NCBI RefSeq assembly: GCF_002742445.1
Contig: NZ_NJNQ01000001.1
Span: forward strand, 335,427 to 399,426
Reading direction: 5' to 3'
DNA: 64,000 bases
Source of the DNA: Bifidobacterium sp. N4G05
GTDB lineage: Bacteria > Actinomycetota > Actinomycetes > Actinomycetales > Bifidobacteriaceae
Each line of letters starts with the position of its first letter. The stretch's first letter is position 1. Of this stretch, positions 18,412 through 28,305 are shown piece after piece. The translations under genes were made by a program, and so were the position numbers. A model generated the notes under the pieces. That model saw only the letters and a list, made by a program, of their open reading frames with translations, made no database searches and was not told the DNA's origin.

Positions 18412-18701
18412 CCCTACCGCCTTTCCGCAAGATGCTGCCGGACTGCTGACGTTGACCGATGGAACGAAAATCCTGCAATCGCAAGCTGTGGAAGCGTTGC
18501 GCAACCATTTTGCAACAACCGTCTTTCGCCCGCCGGACATCTTTTCGTCCACCAAGTGAACGTGTGGTGAGTACTTACAAAATAGCCAATCGAATTATGT
18601 CTGCCAACCTCAATGCACCGCGTGTTGCGACAGTACCTCCGCATAAAGTTGTCTAGTTCAAGAAAATGGCACACAACCAATCTCCACCCCCTATGCAACA
18701 C

Positions 18702-18731
18702 GCTTGAACGTCAATCGATTGACGTTCAAGC
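18702..18731. promoter_or_regulatory. 30-bp perfect palindrome, candidate operator
   Basis: The half GCTTGAACGTCAATC is followed immediately by its exact reverse complement. Each half contains TTGA and TCAA boxes spaced by 3 bp, so the site holds two TTGANNNTCAA units side by side. It lies about 130 bp upstream of the MFS transporter start. With no loop it is a poor terminator, and a dimer-of-dimers regulator site fits better. Confidence 0.65.
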
Positions 18732-18860
18732 AAGGTTGAAGTGAGAGACTGGGGCTGGAGAGAAAACAATCAAGACAGAACAAGGGTATGTCAAGCGGTC
18801 CGCGGCAACGCAACGCAGCGGACGCAAGCACCAACCGTGAGCAGAAAGGAGCGGCAAAAC

Positions 18861-20285
18861 ATGACCAATTCAGTCCTCGCCGGCGCCAAAAGCATCGGCC
18901 AACATCTTTTCGGAGGGTACGCGGAGCTTCTTCGCATACCGCACACCGCCCGATTTTCGGTCGGTTCAGTGATCGCATGCATGCCGTTCCCGATGGTCGG
19001 CATGACGATTACGATTTCCGTGCAGCATTATTACGGCAATTATTCGCTGGCAGGCGCGCTGACGGCCGTGCAGGCGATCGCGCTGGCCGTTGCGAGCCCG
19101 GTGCTCGGCAAGCTGGTTGACAAGTTCGGCCAGCGTCAGGTGTCGATTCCGACAATCATCGTGTGGATGATTGCGGCGACCGCACTGGTTTCCTGCATCA
19201 CCGCCCGAGTGCCGTCGTGGATTCTGTTCTGTATCGTACCGTTCATGGCGGCGATTCCGCCGTGGGGCGCGATGAGCCGTCAGCGTTGGACCACGCTGCT
19301 TAAAGGTGACACGGAGAAAACCAACCGCGCGCTTTCGCTTTCCGGCGTGTTCGACGAATGCATGTGGGTGATCGGCAATCCGCTCGCCTCCACACTGGCC
19401 GTGATTTCCGGGCTGTTGGCATTCTCATTCACTGGCGTGTGTGTGGTGGTCGGTGCGCTCATGTTCCTCACCGAACTTTCCACCGAGCCGAAATCGCAGA
19501 CGCAGCTGGCTCGCGAAGCGGGCATGACCCGCAAGGAATACCGTGAGCGCGAAGCCGCCCGTTCCAAGGCGTTGCAGGCGGAAGCGGCCATTGAGTACGC
19601 TCGCGATCGCGCACGTTCCGAAGGCAAAACGGCTGCGGAAGTGCAGGCCGCCATGGATCAGGCCGCCGCCGATGTGAATGCCGGGCGCAAGGAATCGATT
19701 TGGGGGCCGGGCCTAATCGCCGTATGCGTGACGTGGTTCGGTTTGGGCGCGTTCCAGTCGGCCGCCAGCATTTCGATCGTCGCGTTCGCCACGGAAGCGA
19801 ATATGAAGCAGTACACCGGTTTCGTGTTCGCCTGCTTCTCGTTCAGCTCGCTGATCGGCGCGCTCGTGTATGGCGCAAAGAATTGGACTATTCCGCTGTG
19901 GAAGCGTTTCTACTTCTGCCTTGCCGTGGTCGATCTGGGCATCGGCTCGTTCATGTTCGCCAAACATCTGTGGGTGATCATGATCATCTACCTGTTCATC
20001 GGCGTATGCCAGGCACCGACGTGGGTGAACGGCAACCAGCTGATGCTGCACTTGGTGCCGCCCACACGCTTCACCGAAGGCATGGCCTGGATGGGTGCGA
20101 TGAACTCAATCGGCGGTTCCGTCGGCTCGGCGATTGCCGGCCAGTTCATCGACCGTATGGGATCACACGGTGGTTTCATTGTAGTGACGGCTCTGGCGCT
20201 CACCTCGCTGGCGATCGCCCTGTTCGGCTTCAAGCAGATCAAGGACTCCACCGAGCAGCCCATGCTTACCACCGTAAGCGTGTGA
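18861..20285 (+). CDS. MFS transporter
   Basis: 474-residue major facilitator with about 12 membrane helices. The loop GKLVDKFGQRQVS after the second helix matches the MFS A-motif. The long central cytoplasmic loop (about residues 205-270) is charged and Ala-rich. The ATG at 18861 follows AGAAAGGAG. The substrate is unknown; related bifidobacterial proteins are often called drug or sugar exporters without proof. A 30-bp palindrome lies upstream, so it is likely under a dedicated regulator that is not in this window. Confidence 0.88.
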   Translation: MTNSVLAGAKSIGQHLFGGYAELLRIPHTARFSVGSVIACMPFPMVGMTITISVQHYYGNYSLAGALTAVQAIALAVASPVLGKLVDKFGQRQVSIPTIIVWMIAATALVSCITARVPSWILFCIVPFMAAIPPWGAMSRQRWTTLLKGDTEKTNRALSLSGVFDECMWVIGNPLASTLAVISGLLAFSFTGVCVVVGALMFLTELSTEPKSQTQLAREAGMTRKEYREREAARSKALQAEAAIEYARDRARSEGKTAAEVQAAMDQAAADVNAGRKESIWGPGLIAVCVTWFGLGAFQSAASISIVAFATEANMKQYTGFVFACFSFSSLIGALVYGAKNWTIPLWKRFYFCLAVVDLGIGSFMFAKHLWVIMIIYLFIGVCQAPTWVNGNQLMLHLVPPTRFTEGMAWMGAMNSIGGSVGSAIAGQFIDRMGSHGGFIVVTALALTSLAIALFGFKQIKDSTEQPMLTTVSV

Positions 20286-20316
20286 CCTTTCGCACGTAAA
20301 GCATGCAGAGCATACG

Positions 20317-20360
20317 AAAAGGCGGTGCTTATACCTTTATAGGTGTAAGCACCGCCTTTT
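20317..20360. terminator. strong bidirectional terminator
   Basis: A 20-bp stem with one mismatch (AAAAGGCGGTGCTT at 20317 onward against its complement ending at 20360) and loop TTAT, with A and T tracts at either end. It lies between the MFS gene and the gtrA-like gene. Confidence 0.9.
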
Positions 20361-20461
20361 CATATTCAGGACTGTCCGGCCGTCTGCGCGAGTCGGGAAT
20401 CAGGGCAGATTTGATCAGGGCAGATTTCCGGGTTGTGCAGACAGATTTTCCGAATTCAGGA

Positions 20462-21022
20462 CTACTTGGGCCAACCGTTGGGGGTGTGCTCCAGCGACCA
20501 TATGCCAAGCTTGTGCGAGAAGCTGTTCTGCCACTTGGCTTCCAGCTCTTCCGGCGTGAGGCGGTTGTCGGCTTTGCGCAAACGGTTCATGGCGTTGGTG
20601 TGCGTATCGTCGAGCAGCCACTTGCGCGTCAGGAAATTCCACACCATCACCACGGCGGTGGCGATGAGCTTGCCGACGTTGGTGCGGATCAGGTATTCGG
20701 TGCTCTGCGACACGTAGGCATCATGGTTCATGCCATACGTGGAGATCCAGATAATGGCGTCGTTCATGAACAGGCCGATGACCGCGCCGACCACGAAAAT
20801 GAGGATTTCCATCCAACGGGCCATGTCATCACGGTGCTTGAACACCAGTTTCATGCTGGCAATGTAGTTGAAAATCAGGGAAATAATGAACGAGATGGTT
20901 GCGGCGAGCACGTTGTGCATATGGAACACGCCGACGAGAAGATTCAGAATGCCCCAGTCGATAATGAAGGCGATCACGCCAACGAGGCCAAATTTCATAA
21001 GCTGTTCAATCAGTTTTCTCAC
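20462..21022 (-). CDS. GtrA-family membrane protein
   Basis: 186 residues with four membrane helices: FGLVGVIAFIIDWGILNLLV, an ISLIFNYIAS helix, ILIFVVGAVIGLFM and a fourth near KLIATAVVMVWNFLTRKW. The FNY and NFLTRKW motifs are characteristic of GtrA proteins, which are thought to help move lipid-linked sugars for cell-surface glycans. A charged tail of about 45 residues follows. The start is a GTG at 21022 without an evident ribosome site; the ATG at 20998 is an alternative. Confidence 0.8.
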   Translation of the reverse strand: MRKLIEQLMKFGLVGVIAFIIDWGILNLLVGVFHMHNVLAATISFIISLIFNYIASMKLVFKHRDDMARWMEILIFVVGAVIGLFMNDAIIWISTYGMNHDAYVSQSTEYLIRTNVGKLIATAVVMVWNFLTRKWLLDDTHTNAMNRLRKADNRLTPEELEAKWQNSFSHKLGIWSLEHTPNGWPK

Positions 21023-21173
21023 AACGAATATTTAACACGCGCACGCAGACCACCTTGGCGGATATCCAGACAAAGCCCAAAATTTCTCACACAGCCACCC
21101 CGTCTGAGCCGTTTGACGCCTAGACTGGAGATGAACACGCAAAGGCTGATTCCAACAATCCAAGGAGAGCATC

Positions 21174-21521
21174 ATGCCAGTCATCCACACTCATGTTTCC
21201 GTGTCCACCACCGCCGAACAGCGCGAGGCGCTGAAGTCCGCATACGGCAAGGCGATCACCGCCGTTCCCGGCAAGTCCGAAGGCTGGCTGATGTGCCCGT
21301 TTGAAGACAATATGCCGATTTATTTCGGCGGCGACGATTCCAAGCCGGCCGCATACGTCGAGGTGAACGTGTTCGGTCGTTCCGTGCCCGGTTCCGCCTG
21401 GGAGAAGCTGACCGAGCAGATCATGGCCGCGTTGGAGAAGGAACTGGGCATCCCGGCCGACCGCACGTACATCCGCTACACCGCCACCACCGACTGGGGC
21501 TGGAACGGCGGCAACTTCTGA
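21174..21521 (+). CDS. MIF/phenylpyruvate tautomerase-like protein
   Basis: 115 residues. After Met removal the protein begins with Pro, the catalytic base of the tautomerase superfamily. Length and C-terminus (DWGWNGGNF, compared with GWNNSTFA in mammalian MIF) place it nearer to eukaryotic MIF than to the short 4-oxalocrotonate tautomerases. The RISPDRVYINY block of MIF corresponds to GIPADRTYIRY here. There is no signal peptide. The start follows AAGGAG. Activity on phenylpyruvate-like substrates is inference. Confidence 0.82.
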   Translation: MPVIHTHVSVSTTAEQREALKSAYGKAITAVPGKSEGWLMCPFEDNMPIYFGGDDSKPAAYVEVNVFGRSVPGSAWEKLTEQIMAALEKELGIPADRTYIRYTATTDWGWNGGNF

Positions 21522-21775
21522 CGAAGTTTCCACCGTTCCTTCGAGGTTCGCCCATATTGCGAACCTCTCACCTCACCTACGGGAAACACACCGTGTTTCC
21601 CCGCTTCACGGTTCGGGGCGACAACTTCCAACGAAGTTACCTCCTTCCTGCGAAGTCATGGCGTTGCGACGTTCGCTAGAGACCGCCAAAATTAGGGTGA
21701 AAAAGGGCGGCCGCCTACGCATATACGCAAGTGGCCGCCCTAAAACGTTGCGATCAGAACGCTACGACTCGTTTA
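21522..21775. other. intergenic region with terminator
   Basis: Contains a small GAAACAC/GTGTTTC hairpin near 21580 and, at 21704-21741, the stem AGGGCGGCC/GGCCGCCCT followed on the minus strand by T-runs, which is the fhs terminator. Nothing coding is seen. Confidence 0.6.
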
Positions 21776-23293
21776 TCACACGATCTTCGGCATAGGGGTG
21801 GTCAGCGAAGTGGTGAGGTTCACATGCACCAAACCGGCACCGGAATGCACCTCAACCTTCTTCAACGTAACCGTACGCTCTTCAGCCGGAGCGGAATCGT
21901 TGTCGGTCATCGTGGCCGGAGATTTCACCGCGACCAGCGCGAGCGAACCGAAGTCAATGCCGGCGCTGGCGCACAGGCCCATCGCCCCATTAAGCGATTC
22001 AGCAAAACCGTCCTTCAGAATCACACGGTCAGACGGCACACCGTACGCGTTTTCGGCAACCCAACGCACGTTCTCCACCAGAGCCATACCCTTGCGGCTG
22101 TGCGGCGTGGCCGGCATGGAACCGTTCACCACCGCGTTAACAAACGCGTCAAGCTGCGGAGCCAGCGCCTCGCCGCCGTCACGGAACAGGTTGCCGATAA
22201 TCGGCTCACGGAACTCCAGATCCTTGGCGGTCTGCTTCAAGGCCGGCACCTGATCATCCTCTCCATCCCACAGGTTGATAAGCGGGAACGTAGGAATATC
22301 AAGACCTTCCAAGCGCTGCACATGGAACGGGTAACGCCAAGCGAGCGCCGGATCGTCACGCCAAGTAGAAGCGCGAGTCACCACAATCGCGGCGGACGGC
22401 CACTGTGCGCCATACTCGCGACAAGCAATGTCAAGCCACTTCTGAGCGCCCGCGTCAGTACCGTAACCAGCTTCAACAATCACCACGTCGTGCAGAGCGC
22501 ACGCCATTTCCACGGAAACCAACGTCGGAATGCCGATGGACACGTTCGCGAACGGACCGCCGTGCACATACACGGGAGAACCATTCACCGTTTCCGTCTT
22601 CGCCGGCTTCACCGCATCGGAAAGAATGCCGGTAATGCGCCACAAATCAACAAATTCACCGAAGGTCACGGCCTTGCCGTCCTTCGTGCCGGCAATCATC
22701 TTGGACACGCGGTCCGCGATCTCATCCATGGAACGAGAAAGCACCACAATCTGCATGAGCTCGCAGGTCGGAGTGAGCACCACACGCTCAGCCACATTGC
22801 CCTTGCCACGGTCCACCGCGATCTGACGCAGCGAACGGGACGGCACCTCAGAAACGCGCGGCACGAGGATGGTGTCCAGCTTGCCATCGTCCACAGCCTT
22901 CTCAGCAAAAGAAACCAGCAGGTTCTGAGCCGCTTCGATAGCACCCATTTCGCCGCACAGACCCCAGTCGATCAGCTCAGGGTGGGTCAGGGAGGCCTTG
23001 CCGCCGCCCGAAGCACCACCCTTGGAACCGGCTGCCGTGATGCCCATGCTCGGCTGACGCAGCACAGCGGCCGCGTCGATGCCACGCTCACGCAACGCAT
23101 CGATCAACGCGATCGTGGTGGTGGTCTTGCCTTCGCCGCGAGACGCCTTCAACGGAGTGTCGGCGGTGACGAGCACGACCTTGCCGTGCTTGCGCTGAGC
23201 GTCGGGATTATTCTTCAAATAATCGAGATAGCCGAACGCGTCAATCTTCTGCACCAGGCCGTACTGGCTGGTGAAGTCCTCAATGCTGGTCAC
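21776..23293 (-). CDS. fhs: formate--tetrahydrofolate ligase
   Basis: ATP-dependent synthesis of 10-formyl-THF from formate, feeding one-carbon units into purine synthesis. The N-terminal nucleotide loop is SRGEGKTTTT, followed by LRQPSMGITAAGSKGGASGGG, the signature of the family. It has 505 residues, about 50 fewer than the usual 555, with no single missing block apparent by eye. It starts at a GTG (23293) behind AAAGGA. Bifidobacteria make formate with pyruvate formate-lyase, so a formate-using enzyme is sensible. Confidence 0.92.
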   Translation of the reverse strand: MTSIEDFTSQYGLVQKIDAFGYLDYLKNNPDAQRKHGKVVLVTADTPLKASRGEGKTTTTIALIDALRERGIDAAAVLRQPSMGITAAGSKGGASGGGKASLTHPELIDWGLCGEMGAIEAAQNLLVSFAEKAVDDGKLDTILVPRVSEVPSRSLRQIAVDRGKGNVAERVVLTPTCELMQIVVLSRSMDEIADRVSKMIAGTKDGKAVTFGEFVDLWRITGILSDAVKPAKTETVNGSPVYVHGGPFANVSIGIPTLVSVEMACALHDVVIVEAGYGTDAGAQKWLDIACREYGAQWPSAAIVVTRASTWRDDPALAWRYPFHVQRLEGLDIPTFPLINLWDGEDDQVPALKQTAKDLEFREPIIGNLFRDGGEALAPQLDAFVNAVVNGSMPATPHSRKGMALVENVRWVAENAYGVPSDRVILKDGFAESLNGAMGLCASAGIDFGSLALVAVKSPATMTDNDSAPAEERTVTLKKVEVHSGAGLVHVNLTTSLTTPMPKIV

Positions 23294-23351
23294 TGGGGGT
23301 TTCCTTTCTTCGATTTGGAATGCACGTCATTTTAACGATGTTGTATTGCGG

Positions 23352-23390
23352 AAAATAATCGGCTCCCGCAACGTGGTCACAGGAGCCGAA
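23352..23390 (-). terminator. terminator of pepD
   Basis: Stem CGGCTCC/GGAGCCG (23360-23366 with 23382-23388), then an AT-rich tail on the minus strand just after the pepD stop. Confidence 0.65.
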
Positions 23391-23400
23391 TGGTGAGATT

Positions 23401-24993
23401 CTAGAAGTCCGACATGTGGAAGCCGTTCTTCATGTTCATGCTGGCAGTATACAACACGGAATCAAGAAGCTTGTCGGTTTCCTCCTTGAGTTGCGCGGCC
23501 ATGGTCTCGTTGGCCGCGGCAAGGATTTCGCGGGCTTCGTCGTTGCGCACGGCTTCGATGATCCCCTCCGGTTCCATCGGCTGCACATCGCCGATTTCGT
23601 CTTCCGCATCGAATTCGTCAGCAACGTCACCCACCAAGCGTTCGATCTGCTCGTCGGTAGAAGCAACCATACGATGCCCCATCGCGCCGGTCTTCTCCTG
23701 ATAGCGTTCCACAGCGTTGGCGGTGTCGGCGAAGCTGGAATCGCACAGAGCCGCGATAATGCGGTTCTCCCAATAGAAGTTTTCGGACGTGACGCGCGTA
23801 GTGGTGTCTTCCAAATACTTCGGCGTGGAGTTGACGTTCGGGAAGAACGGCACAAGCGTGTTGAACGGGTTGGAGCCATAGGCGATCCACTGGATCGCGC
23901 GGCTCATCTGCGGGCGGTACGGACGAATCTGCATTACCGCAAGCTGGCTCTGACGGTTGATGCCAATCGGGCGGAACATGTGGCGGGTGTGCTGATCGCC
24001 AAGCTTTCCATACGGATCGTACGGAGTGCCCTGATAGTGGGAGCTCAGCACATACTTCACATCTTCGATGGTGATTTTGCGTTCTGGCTGGCGAGCCCAC
24101 GGAATATCGTCGGAAACCGGCTTGTGGTCGGCATCCTGACCATCCCACTGCTCGTCGTACGGGTTGAGGAAACGCTGCATGTACCAAGCACGCGGAGTGT
24201 TGTACACGTGGTCGGAATCGGAGTGGGAGCCAAACGCGTCACGCGGGTTGAACGGCGTCGTGCTCTCCACCGACAGGTCAAGATGGTTACGCTCAATGAA
24301 CTCGGCCAGATCGGCGGAGCACATGTGGTCTTCCTGCTCGCCAAGCGCATCTTCAAGATCAAATTCGTCAATGCCCAGCTGGTTCGGCATGGTCACATAC
24401 GCTTCGTCCGGCACACGCTTGGCGATCCAATGATGGCCGCCAACGGTTTCCAGCCACCAAATCTCGTCAACGTCGGAGAAGGCAACGCCGTTCATCTCAT
24501 AGGTGCCAAATTCCTCAAGCAGCGCACCCAAACGTTCCACACCCTCGCGGGCAGTGGTGACATACGGCAGCACGAGTGTGAGGAAATCCTCTTCGCCAAT
24601 ACCACCAGCGACTTCCGGCTCAAAGCCTTCCTCGCCTTCCTTGCCCTTGGCCGGCGTGAGTTCCACGAACGGATCGGCGCCAAGCACACGCTCGTTGGTG
24701 GTGAGCGTTTCAGTGGCGCTCATGGCAACGTTCGCCTCGTTCACACCGGCCTCACCCCAAATGCCTTCCTTCAAATCGGCATTCGGCACAGCCGTGTACT
24801 GCAGCGGATTGTCAGGAAGGTCGATTTCAACATGCGAAAGCACGCTCTTGTACTTGCGCGGCTGATCTTCAGGCTTGACTACGATGAAGCGCTTCGGGCA
24901 AAACTCACCATTTGCACTATCTTCATTACGGGCGATGATGGTCGATCCGTCATAACTTGCGTCTTTTCCAACCAAAATCGTGGTACACGCCAT
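23401..24993 (-). CDS. pepD: C69-family dipeptidase
   Basis: 530 residues. The N-terminus [26 protein letters not shown] is the peptidase C69 hallmark: in the family a Cys near the N-terminus becomes the nucleophile, here Cys3. [18 protein letters not shown] and [21 protein letters not shown] are further conserved blocks. It lacks a signal peptide, so a cytoplasmic dipeptidase that trims imported peptides is likely. The start at 24993 gives the expected N-terminus. Confidence 0.9.
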   Translation of the reverse strand: MACTTILVGKDASYDGSTIIARNEDSANGEFCPKRFIVVKPEDQPRKYKSVLSHVEIDLPDNPLQYTAVPNADLKEGIWGEAGVNEANVAMSATETLTTNERVLGADPFVELTPAKGKEGEEGFEPEVAGGIGEEDFLTLVLPYVTTAREGVERLGALLEEFGTYEMNGVAFSDVDEIWWLETVGGHHWIAKRVPDEAYVTMPNQLGIDEFDLEDALGEQEDHMCSADLAEFIERNHLDLSVESTTPFNPRDAFGSHSDSDHVYNTPRAWYMQRFLNPYDEQWDGQDADHKPVSDDIPWARQPERKITIEDVKYVLSSHYQGTPYDPYGKLGDQHTRHMFRPIGINRQSQLAVMQIRPYRPQMSRAIQWIAYGSNPFNTLVPFFPNVNSTPKYLEDTTTRVTSENFYWENRIIAALCDSSFADTANAVERYQEKTGAMGHRMVASTDEQIERLVGDVADEFDAEDEIGDVQPMEPEGIIEAVRNDEAREILAAANETMAAQLKEETDKLLDSVLYTASMNMKNGFHMSDF

Positions 24994-25077
24994 AATTATT
25001 CAGCAATCCTTTCGATTATTGTCAATACGTTTTCGTCGGGTATATTTCTGATCTTACTTTAGATTGTCTTTCAAAAA

Positions 25078-25635
25078 TCAGGCTTTTCCAGTGAGGAAAA
25101 TAGCGCCCTGATCAACGATTGTGCCGGAAGTACGCAGCGCACGTTCCATTTCGTTGAGCCAGAATCCCTGATTGAGGCCGGCAAGCGGAGCCGTGGTGCC
25201 CCACACATGCAGGTAGTAGTCGTGATCCCGATCCGGCGGATACGGACCGTTGTAACGCATCGTCACTGCGGGATCGCTACTGCGGCCTTGCAGCAACGGC
25301 GAAGCGGCGGACGTGCGTCCCTGAATCGTTTCAGGAATCATCGCGGAAACCGTGCGCGAGAAATCAGCCGGAATCGCGAGCGCGTGAGAATCGTTGAAAT
25401 CGTACATCAGCGCGTCCACGGGCAGGTTCGCCAGAGACCAATGATTCCACTGGAAACCGCATACCGGAATCGAATCCGGATCAACGAATTCCCAATGCAG
25501 GAACTGCACTGCGGGATCAAGCGCATCAATGTAGAAGGGGAAGGAAACAATCGGCGTACCGTCGATGCAGTTCTCAGGCGGCGCCGCCTTGGCAAACGCG
25601 TCGGGAATGACGGTGAAATCTGCGGAAATCTTCAT
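25078..25635 (-). CDS. PEBP / YbhB-family protein
   Basis: 185-residue phosphatidylethanolamine-binding-protein fold of the bacterial YbhB/YbcL type. The anion pocket is visible as WEFVDPDS, FQWNHWSLANLP and YNGPYPPDRDHDYYLHVWG. There is no signal peptide. The start at 25635 gives the correct N-terminus; upstream in-frame residues are not conserved-looking. The function of bacterial members is not established. Confidence 0.85.
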   Translation of the reverse strand: MKISADFTVIPDAFAKAAPPENCIDGTPIVSFPFYIDALDPAVQFLHWEFVDPDSIPVCGFQWNHWSLANLPVDALMYDFNDSHALAIPADFSRTVSAMIPETIQGRTSAASPLLQGRSSDPAVTMRYNGPYPPDRDHDYYLHVWGTTAPLAGLNQGFWLNEMERALRTSGTIVDQGAIFLTGKA

Positions 25636-25696
25636 GCACCCAGTATCCCTCAAGCGTCTGACTCATACAAGGCTTCAATTGACGGCATAACGAAAC

Positions 25697-25738
25697 GACC
25701 CCTGCGGGCGAGTCTATGGGGGCACGCGGGCAGGGGTC
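25697..25738 (-). terminator. probable terminator of ptsI
   Basis: Stem GACCCCTGC/GCAGGGGTC with a 24-nt loop, followed on the minus strand by GTTTCGTTAT. It sits between ptsI and the PEBP gene. Confidence 0.5.
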
Positions 25739-25818
25739 ATTCCGGGAAACAGGGCCTATCAGACCTCACATCACTTGAAAAATAGGACGTTATAGGCGAT
25801 AGGCACAGCTAGTACGGC

Positions 25819-27468
25819 TCAGTTGGCCGGGTGGTAGAAGTCGCCGTTGAGGGCGGCTTCGGCACGGGCCTGAGCTTCTTCGAAGGTGACTTCGGCAAGA
25901 GCGGCACGCACGTCGTCGAGTGCCACCGGAGTCATGGACAGGGAGTTCACGCCAAGACCGGCCAGCACCACGGCCAAATCCGGATCGGCAGCGGCCTCGC
26001 CGCACACGCCTACCGGCATGCCCTTGGCGTTGCCCGCGTCGCAGATCATCTTGATGGCACGCAGCACCGCCGGATGCCAGGCGGTCTGATAGTTGGCAAC
26101 GGAACCGAGCGTACGGTCGGCGGCCAGCGTGTACTGGGTCAGATCGTTGGTGCCGATCGACACGAAGTCAGCCACATCGGCCACCTTGTCGGCCATAAGC
26201 GCGATCGACGGCACTTCGGCCATCGCGCCCACGAACTTCAAGCCGAAGCTCTTGCCGAGCTTCACGAAGTAGTCGGCCTCATGCTGGTCGGCAACCATCG
26301 GGGCCATAACCCACAGGTTCGCGTCGGTGGCGGCATCAGCTGCGGCGAGCGCCTTGAGCTGGCCTTCGAGCACGTCCATATGGGCGCGCAGGGTGCGCAG
26401 GCCGCGCAGACCGAGGGCTGGATTCGGCTCGTCTTCCGGAGTGAGGAACGGCAACGGCTTGTCGGCGCCGGCGTCGAGCATACGAATCACGACCTTCTTG
26501 CCCGGGAACTGGCTCAGCAGCTCGGTGTAAGCGCGGGTTTGCTCTTCGACGGTCGGCGGCTCGGAGTTGCCGATGAACAGGAATTCAGTACGGAACAGGC
26601 CAACACCCTCAGCGCCATATTCCAGCGCCTTGGCCGCATCGGCCGGCTTGCCCACGTTGGCGAGCAGCGGAATCAGATGACCATCCTTGGTGGAGCCCGG
26701 ATTGCCGCGCAGTTCCTTAGCTGCGGCCGCACGGGACTTGGCGGCTTCGGCGGTGGCGATCTCCTCTTCGGTCGGATCAACGACAAGTTCACTCTTGGCC
26801 GCGTTCACGACCACGGTAGTACCGTCGGTCAGGTTTTCGGCTTCGGCTGCGGAAACAACCGCCACAATGCCACGAGCGCGAGCCAGAATGGCGGTGTGCG
26901 AGGTCGGGCCGCCCTGCGAGGTGACAATGGCGAGGGTCTTGCTCATGTCGAGCGCCGCGGTATCAGCGGGGGAAAGATCTTCGGCGACGAGCACGAACGG
27001 GGTTTCGCTCTGCGGCAAGCCCGGAGCGGGAGCGCCCATAAGGTCGGCGATCACGCGCTGTCCGACATCATGCAGATCGGCGGCACGCTCAGCCTGATAG
27101 CCACCGATGGCGCGGAACATGTCTTCCACTGCGGCGAAACCTTCGAGCACCGCACGTTCGGCGGTCTTACCCTGCTGAATCAGACCCTTGATGGATTCAG
27201 CCAACGACGGATCAGAAGCGAACATGGCGATGGCCTGCAGAATCGGAGCGGCCTGCTTGGCGCCTTCGTCACCATTGGCGGCCTCTTCGGCACGACGGTT
27301 CAGGTCGGCGTTCACCAATGCGAGAGACTTTTCAACGCGGGCGATTTCACTTTCGGCGGCAATGCCTTCCGCACGCGGAGCGTCCGACGGTTCCGGCAGT
27401 GGCTGCGCCATACGGATGACCGGGCCGACTGCAACACCTCGACCAATGCCAACACCCTTGATAATCAT
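25819..27468 (-). CDS. ptsI: PTS enzyme I
   Basis: Phosphoenolpyruvate-protein phosphotransferase, which passes the PEP phosphate to HPr to power sugar PTS uptake. The phosphohistidine is His191 in GGPTSHTAILAR. The PEP-binding barrel shows VGLFRTEFLF, VRMLDAGADKPLPF-like residues and SIGTNDLTQYTLAADR. It has 549 residues, slightly short for the family. The ATG at 27468 follows AAAGGAG. ptsH is divergent on the other side of a 337-bp control region, an arrangement that lets both be driven from one place. Confidence 0.95.
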   Translation of the reverse strand: MIIKGVGIGRGVAVGPVIRMAQPLPEPSDAPRAEGIAAESEIARVEKSLALVNADLNRRAEEAANGDEGAKQAAPILQAIAMFASDPSLAESIKGLIQQGKTAERAVLEGFAAVEDMFRAIGGYQAERAADLHDVGQRVIADLMGAPAPGLPQSETPFVLVAEDLSPADTAALDMSKTLAIVTSQGGPTSHTAILARARGIVAVVSAAEAENLTDGTTVVVNAAKSELVVDPTEEEIATAEAAKSRAAAAKELRGNPGSTKDGHLIPLLANVGKPADAAKALEYGAEGVGLFRTEFLFIGNSEPPTVEEQTRAYTELLSQFPGKKVVIRMLDAGADKPLPFLTPEDEPNPALGLRGLRTLRAHMDVLEGQLKALAAADAATDANLWVMAPMVADQHEADYFVKLGKSFGLKFVGAMAEVPSIALMADKVADVADFVSIGTNDLTQYTLAADRTLGSVANYQTAWHPAVLRAIKMICDAGNAKGMPVGVCGEAAADPDLAVVLAGLGVNSLSMTPVALDDVRAALAEVTFEEAQARAEAALNGDFYHPAN

Positions 27469-27805
27469 GTGAACTCCTTTGACCTGTTTCCTTGTTTCGT
27501 TGTTTGCCCGCGAAAGGAACGCGAACCGAACGTTTGTTGTCGTTGTTGTGATTTCCGCGCTTGCTTTGCGCGTCGAGTTACTGGATGATTCCCACCGTCT
27601 TTGCCGGTAAATCATTTTCAGCCTTCCCACAGTATACACACTTTAAGCCGTAACACACAACCGGTAAACGTTTTCTGCGTTTCGTAGAAAAAGGTGCTAT
27701 AGTAGTCGTTAGCGGCGTACCGAGGCATTTCGCTCGGCAAGCAGCGCGACTTTCAAATAACACAACCAAAAATCAAACAACACACGACTCAAAGGAGTGT
27801 CCATC
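27469..27805. promoter_or_regulatory. ptsI / ptsH divergent control region
   Basis: Holds a TATAGT -10-like box at 27698-27703 on the ptsH side, with no good -35 at 17 bp. An AAACGTTT palindrome inside GGTAAACGTTTTC (27663-27675) resembles a LacI-type operator. No coding frame. Confidence 0.45.
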
Positions 27806-28066
27806 ATGGCAACCCGCACCACCGTCATCAACGATCCCGTCGGCATCCACGCCCGTCCGGCCGCACAGTTCTCTCAGGCCGTCACCGCCTCCAACTGCAC
27901 CGTCACCATCGCCAAGGAGGGCGGCAACCCGGTTCCGGCTGGCTCCATCCTGTCCATCATGGGCCTGGGCATCAAGCAGGGCGATTCCGTGATCATCGAC
28001 GTGCAGGGCACCGATGACGAGGCCGTGGCAGACAACCTGCTGAACATCCTCGTCAACGCCGAGTGA
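27806..28066 (+). CDS. ptsH: phosphocarrier protein HPr
   Basis: 86-residue PTS carrier. The phosphorylated residue is His15 in GIHARPA. The regulatory-serine region reads AGSILSIMGLGIKQGD, with Ser47 aligning to Ser46 of Firmicutes HPr; whether it is phosphorylated here is unknown. The ATG at 27806 has AAAGGAG 8 nt upstream; a GTG at 27797 overlaps that site and is rejected. Confidence 0.96.
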   Translation: MATRTTVINDPVGIHARPAAQFSQAVTASNCTVTIAKEGGNPVPAGSILSIMGLGIKQGDSVIIDVQGTDDEAVADNLLNILVNAE

Positions 28067-28187
28067 TCTTCCTTTTGCTGAAGATTTCAGAATTTCACAA
28101 GATATTCAACAATCTTCAGTTGTTGCATCGCAATTATGAAATCGCAATGCAACATGCATGATTGCGATATTTGCGATACTTGCTTTC

Positions 28188-28220
28188 AGCCACCTGCCGC
28201 TTTCGACGGGTGGCTGTTTT
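28188..28220 (+). terminator. terminator of ptsH
   Basis: Stem CAGCCACC/GGGTGGCTG (28188-28195 with 28208-28216) followed by TTTT. An imperfect GTTGCAT/ATGCAAC hairpin lies about 60 bp before it in the same 3' region. Confidence 0.8.
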
Positions 28221-28305
28221 ATTCTTAAATACGCGATTGAGACACGACAGTAATTCGAATAATCCGAGTTTTTTCGAGCATTTCGAATATCTGTAGGAGG
28301 AGAGC

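Noticed and set aside
18741..18860. Longer N-terminus of the MFS protein
   Set aside because: The ribosome site AGAAAGGAG at 18843-18851 fits the ATG at 18861; the upstream residues are polar and would not precede a first membrane helix.
21540..21640. Riboswitch or structured leader downstream of the MIF-like gene
   Set aside because: Only small hairpins are visible, and it lies between gene ends rather than ahead of a start.
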